From Rhizobium sp. FY34 (lineage in GTDB: Bacteria > Pseudomonadota > Alphaproteobacteria > Rhizobiales > Rhizobiaceae): a stretch of DNA of 64,000 nt. Where the stretch lies: positions 62,001-126,000 of the forward strand of contig NZ_STFZ01000002.1 in the NCBI RefSeq assembly GCF_005222845.1, written 5' to 3'. The notes under the pieces are model-generated. The model made no database searches and had not been told where the DNA came from. It saw only the letters and a list, made by a program, of their open reading frames with translations. Shown in pieces: positions 62,672 to 64,000 of this stretch. The first letter of the stretch is position 1, and the number at the start of each line of letters is the position of its first letter. The translations under genes and the position numbers were made by a program.

Positions 62672-63102
62672 TCCTTCTCGACACCAATGTTCTGTCCGAG
62701 CCCATGAGGCCGGCGCCCGCGCCAGAGGTTGTCGCCTGGCTTGATCAACAGGCTTCCGAAACGCTCTATCTATCCAGCGTCACCATGGCGGAAATGCTGT
62801 TCGGGGTGGCCTGCCTGCCGGATGGACGTCGCAAGACCAAGCTTTCAGAAGCATGCGAGACGATACTCGCGGTATTTGACGGACGAATACTGGCTTTTGA
62901 TGCAGCGGCAGCCAGGCTCTATGGCGAAATGGCGGCGGCGGCGCGATCAGCCGGACAGGGGTTCCCGACGCCTGATGGCTATATCGCTGCCATCGCCGCT
63001 GCACATGGCTATACGGTAGCCACGCGCGACGAAGGCGCCTTCAAGGCGGCGGGTGTTGCAACGATCAACCCCTGGCGATCTGCATCCAGAGATATCGACT
63101 AG
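62668..63102 (+). CDS. FitB/VapC-type PIN-domain ribonuclease toxin
   Basis: A 144-residue PIN nuclease. The four acidic residues are present: Asp5 (ILLDTNVLSE), Glu42 (TMAEMLFG), Asp103 (TPDGYIAAIAA) and Asp121 (ATRDEGAF). MILLDTNVLSEPMRPAP is the usual FitB start. It is likely a site-specific RNase neutralised by the upstream antitoxin. It overlaps the antitoxin by ATGA. No mobile element is seen next to the pair. Confidence 0.93.
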   Translation: MILLDTNVLSEPMRPAPAPEVVAWLDQQASETLYLSSVTMAEMLFGVACLPDGRRKTKLSEACETILAVFDGRILAFDAAAARLYGEMAAAARSAGQGFPTPDGYIAAIAAAHGYTVATRDEGAFKAAGVATINPWRSASRDID

Positions 63103-63123
63103 GTTGACCGGCGTCTCCGCCCC

Positions 63124-64000
63124 TCAACGCTCCCAGTCTTCCTTTTCGGCCACCGTCAACACACCGAGCTTGCGCTCCAGCGCCTGCGTCTGCTGTTCCG
63201 TAAGCCGCAGATCAAAGGCAACGGAGCCGTCTTCACGGTCCTCGCGGCCATCCACCAGCGCATTGTCATAGATCCACGAGACCAGAGCCAGCTTTTGCGG
63301 CGGCACGATGATGGTTACTTCGGTCAGGACGCCGGACAGGCGGCTGGAAATCTCATCGAGCAGCACATCGACGCCCTCGCCCGTGATAGCCGAAACCGCC
63401 ATTACATTCTTGCGGCTTGCGGCCTTTTCGGCGATCGCCTCATGCGCTTCCGGCTCCAGCCGGTCCATCTTGTTCCAGATCTCGATGATGCGCTCGTCGC
63501 GCTCCTTCTCGCCGATGCCCAGATCATCCAGAATGCGCAGCACATCGGCGGATTGCGCCGCGTTATCAGGGTCGGACATGTCGCGCACATGCAGCACCAG
63601 ATCGGCTTCCAGCACTTCTTCCAACGTGGCGCGGAAGGCAGCCACAAGATGCGTGGGGAGATCCGAAATAAAGCCGACCGTATCCGAGAGGATGACGGTG
63701 CGGCCATGCGGCAGCTTCATGCGGCGCAGCGTCGGATCAAGCGTGGCAAACAGCATGTCTTCGGCCAGAACGCCGGCACCGGTGATGCGGTTGAACAGGG
63801 TAGACTTGCCGGCATTGGTATAGCCGACCAGTGCCACGATCGGATGCGGCACCTTGCGGCGCTTGGCCCGGTGCAGCTGGCGTGTGCGCACCACCTGCTC
63901 CAGTTCCCGCTCCAGCTTGATGATCCGGTCCTGCAATTGCCGCCGGTCAGCCTCGATCTGGGTCTCGCCGGGACCGCCCATGAAGCCCGCACCACCGCGC
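63124..64000 (-). CDS. hflX: GTPase HflX (N-terminal part beyond the window)
   Basis: Ribosome-associated GTPase that splits stalled 70S ribosomes. The visible 292 residues begin in the linker (FMGGPGETQIEADRR), then a G domain with G1 GYTNAGKST, G2/G3 around DTVGFISDLP and G4 NKMD, followed by the C-terminal domain. The first half (the HflX N-terminal domain) is cut off at the edge. It is convergent with the toxin gene, 21 bp apart. Confidence 0.97.
   Translation of the reverse strand, partial: RGGAGFMGGPGETQIEADRRQLQDRIIKLERELEQVVRTRQLHRAKRRKVPHPIVALVGYTNAGKSTLFNRITGAGVLAEDMLFATLDPTLRRMKLPHGRTVILSDTVGFISDLPTHLVAAFRATLEEVLEADLVLHVRDMSDPDNAAQSADVLRILDDLGIGEKERDERIIEIWNKMDRLEPEAHEAIAEKAASRKNVMAVSAITGEGVDVLLDEISSRLSGVLTEVTIIVPPQKLALVSWIYDNALVDGREDREDGSVAFDLRLTEQQTQALERKLGVLTVAEKEDWER

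Overview
The window is a 64 kb piece of an alphaproteobacterial chromosome, most likely from Rhizobiaceae (Rhizobium/Agrobacterium relatives). This rests on the gene content (DUF1489 protein, ATP12-type F1 chaperone, DUF2849-cysI-DUF934-fpr sulfur operon, folE-hisI beside yidD and an IscU-like gene, mazG near hflX), on high GC with long spurious antisense frames, and on promoters resembling CTTG(AC)-N17-CTATAT. I see no phage, plasmid or insertion sequence. The species cannot be settled from the window alone.

Layout. 1-9.4 kb: a flavin reductase/nitroreductase pair, an exported repeat protein, thrS, then a minus-strand DUF2267-yidD-IscU-like cluster divergent from folE-hisI, a patatin, a CBS protein and a rhomboid protease. 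9.6-19 kb: an exported PAP2 phosphatase with a passenger-type tail, PAS and PilZ proteins, a transglutaminase-like cysteine protease, a penicillin-binding D,D-carboxypeptidase with SPOR domain, a DUF1489 gene and sdaA. 19.5-25 kb: two membrane proteins, a MerR regulator with its probable operator, mgtE, a peptide deformylase relative lacking key residues, a BON protein and an OsmC protein.

25.1-32.8 kb: a tight plus-strand operon that starts with a fused flavin monooxygenase/Old Yellow Enzyme protein of the 2-aminobenzoyl-CoA / salicylyl-CoA type. It continues with SDR, enoyl-CoA hydratase, acyl-CoA dehydrogenase, Rid protein and a hydratase/3-hydroxyacyl-CoA dehydrogenase fusion. This looks like aerobic CoA-dependent dearomatisation feeding beta-oxidation. 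The CoA ligase and thiolase are not in the window. A perfect 18-bp palindrome precedes the operon.

32.8-48.8 kb: a lipoprotein, an EEP-family hydrolase, tRNA-Leu(GAG) with promoter and terminator, a 162-bp MITE-like inverted repeat, lipB, a DMT transporter, glutathione-dependent formaldehyde oxidation (adhC and fghA, separated by three genes), and a guanidine-II (mini-ykkC) riboswitch in front of a Gdx/SugE exporter. After these come DoxX, an exported alpha/beta hydrolase, a minus-strand ATP12-HAD-RluC-CrcB run, and a copper-related DUF1775/PCuAC fusion.

48.9-64 kb: a promoter and tandem glycine riboswitch drive gcvT-gcvH-gcvP, with a 182-bp palindromic repeat lodged between gcvT and gcvH. 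Then come a cupredoxin, a cytoplasmic chemoreceptor, an orphan flagellar-rod-like protein, the fpr/DUF934/cysI/DUF2849 sulfite-reduction cluster, a nucleoside deaminase, mazG, a FitAB-type toxin-antitoxin pair and the start-truncated hflX.
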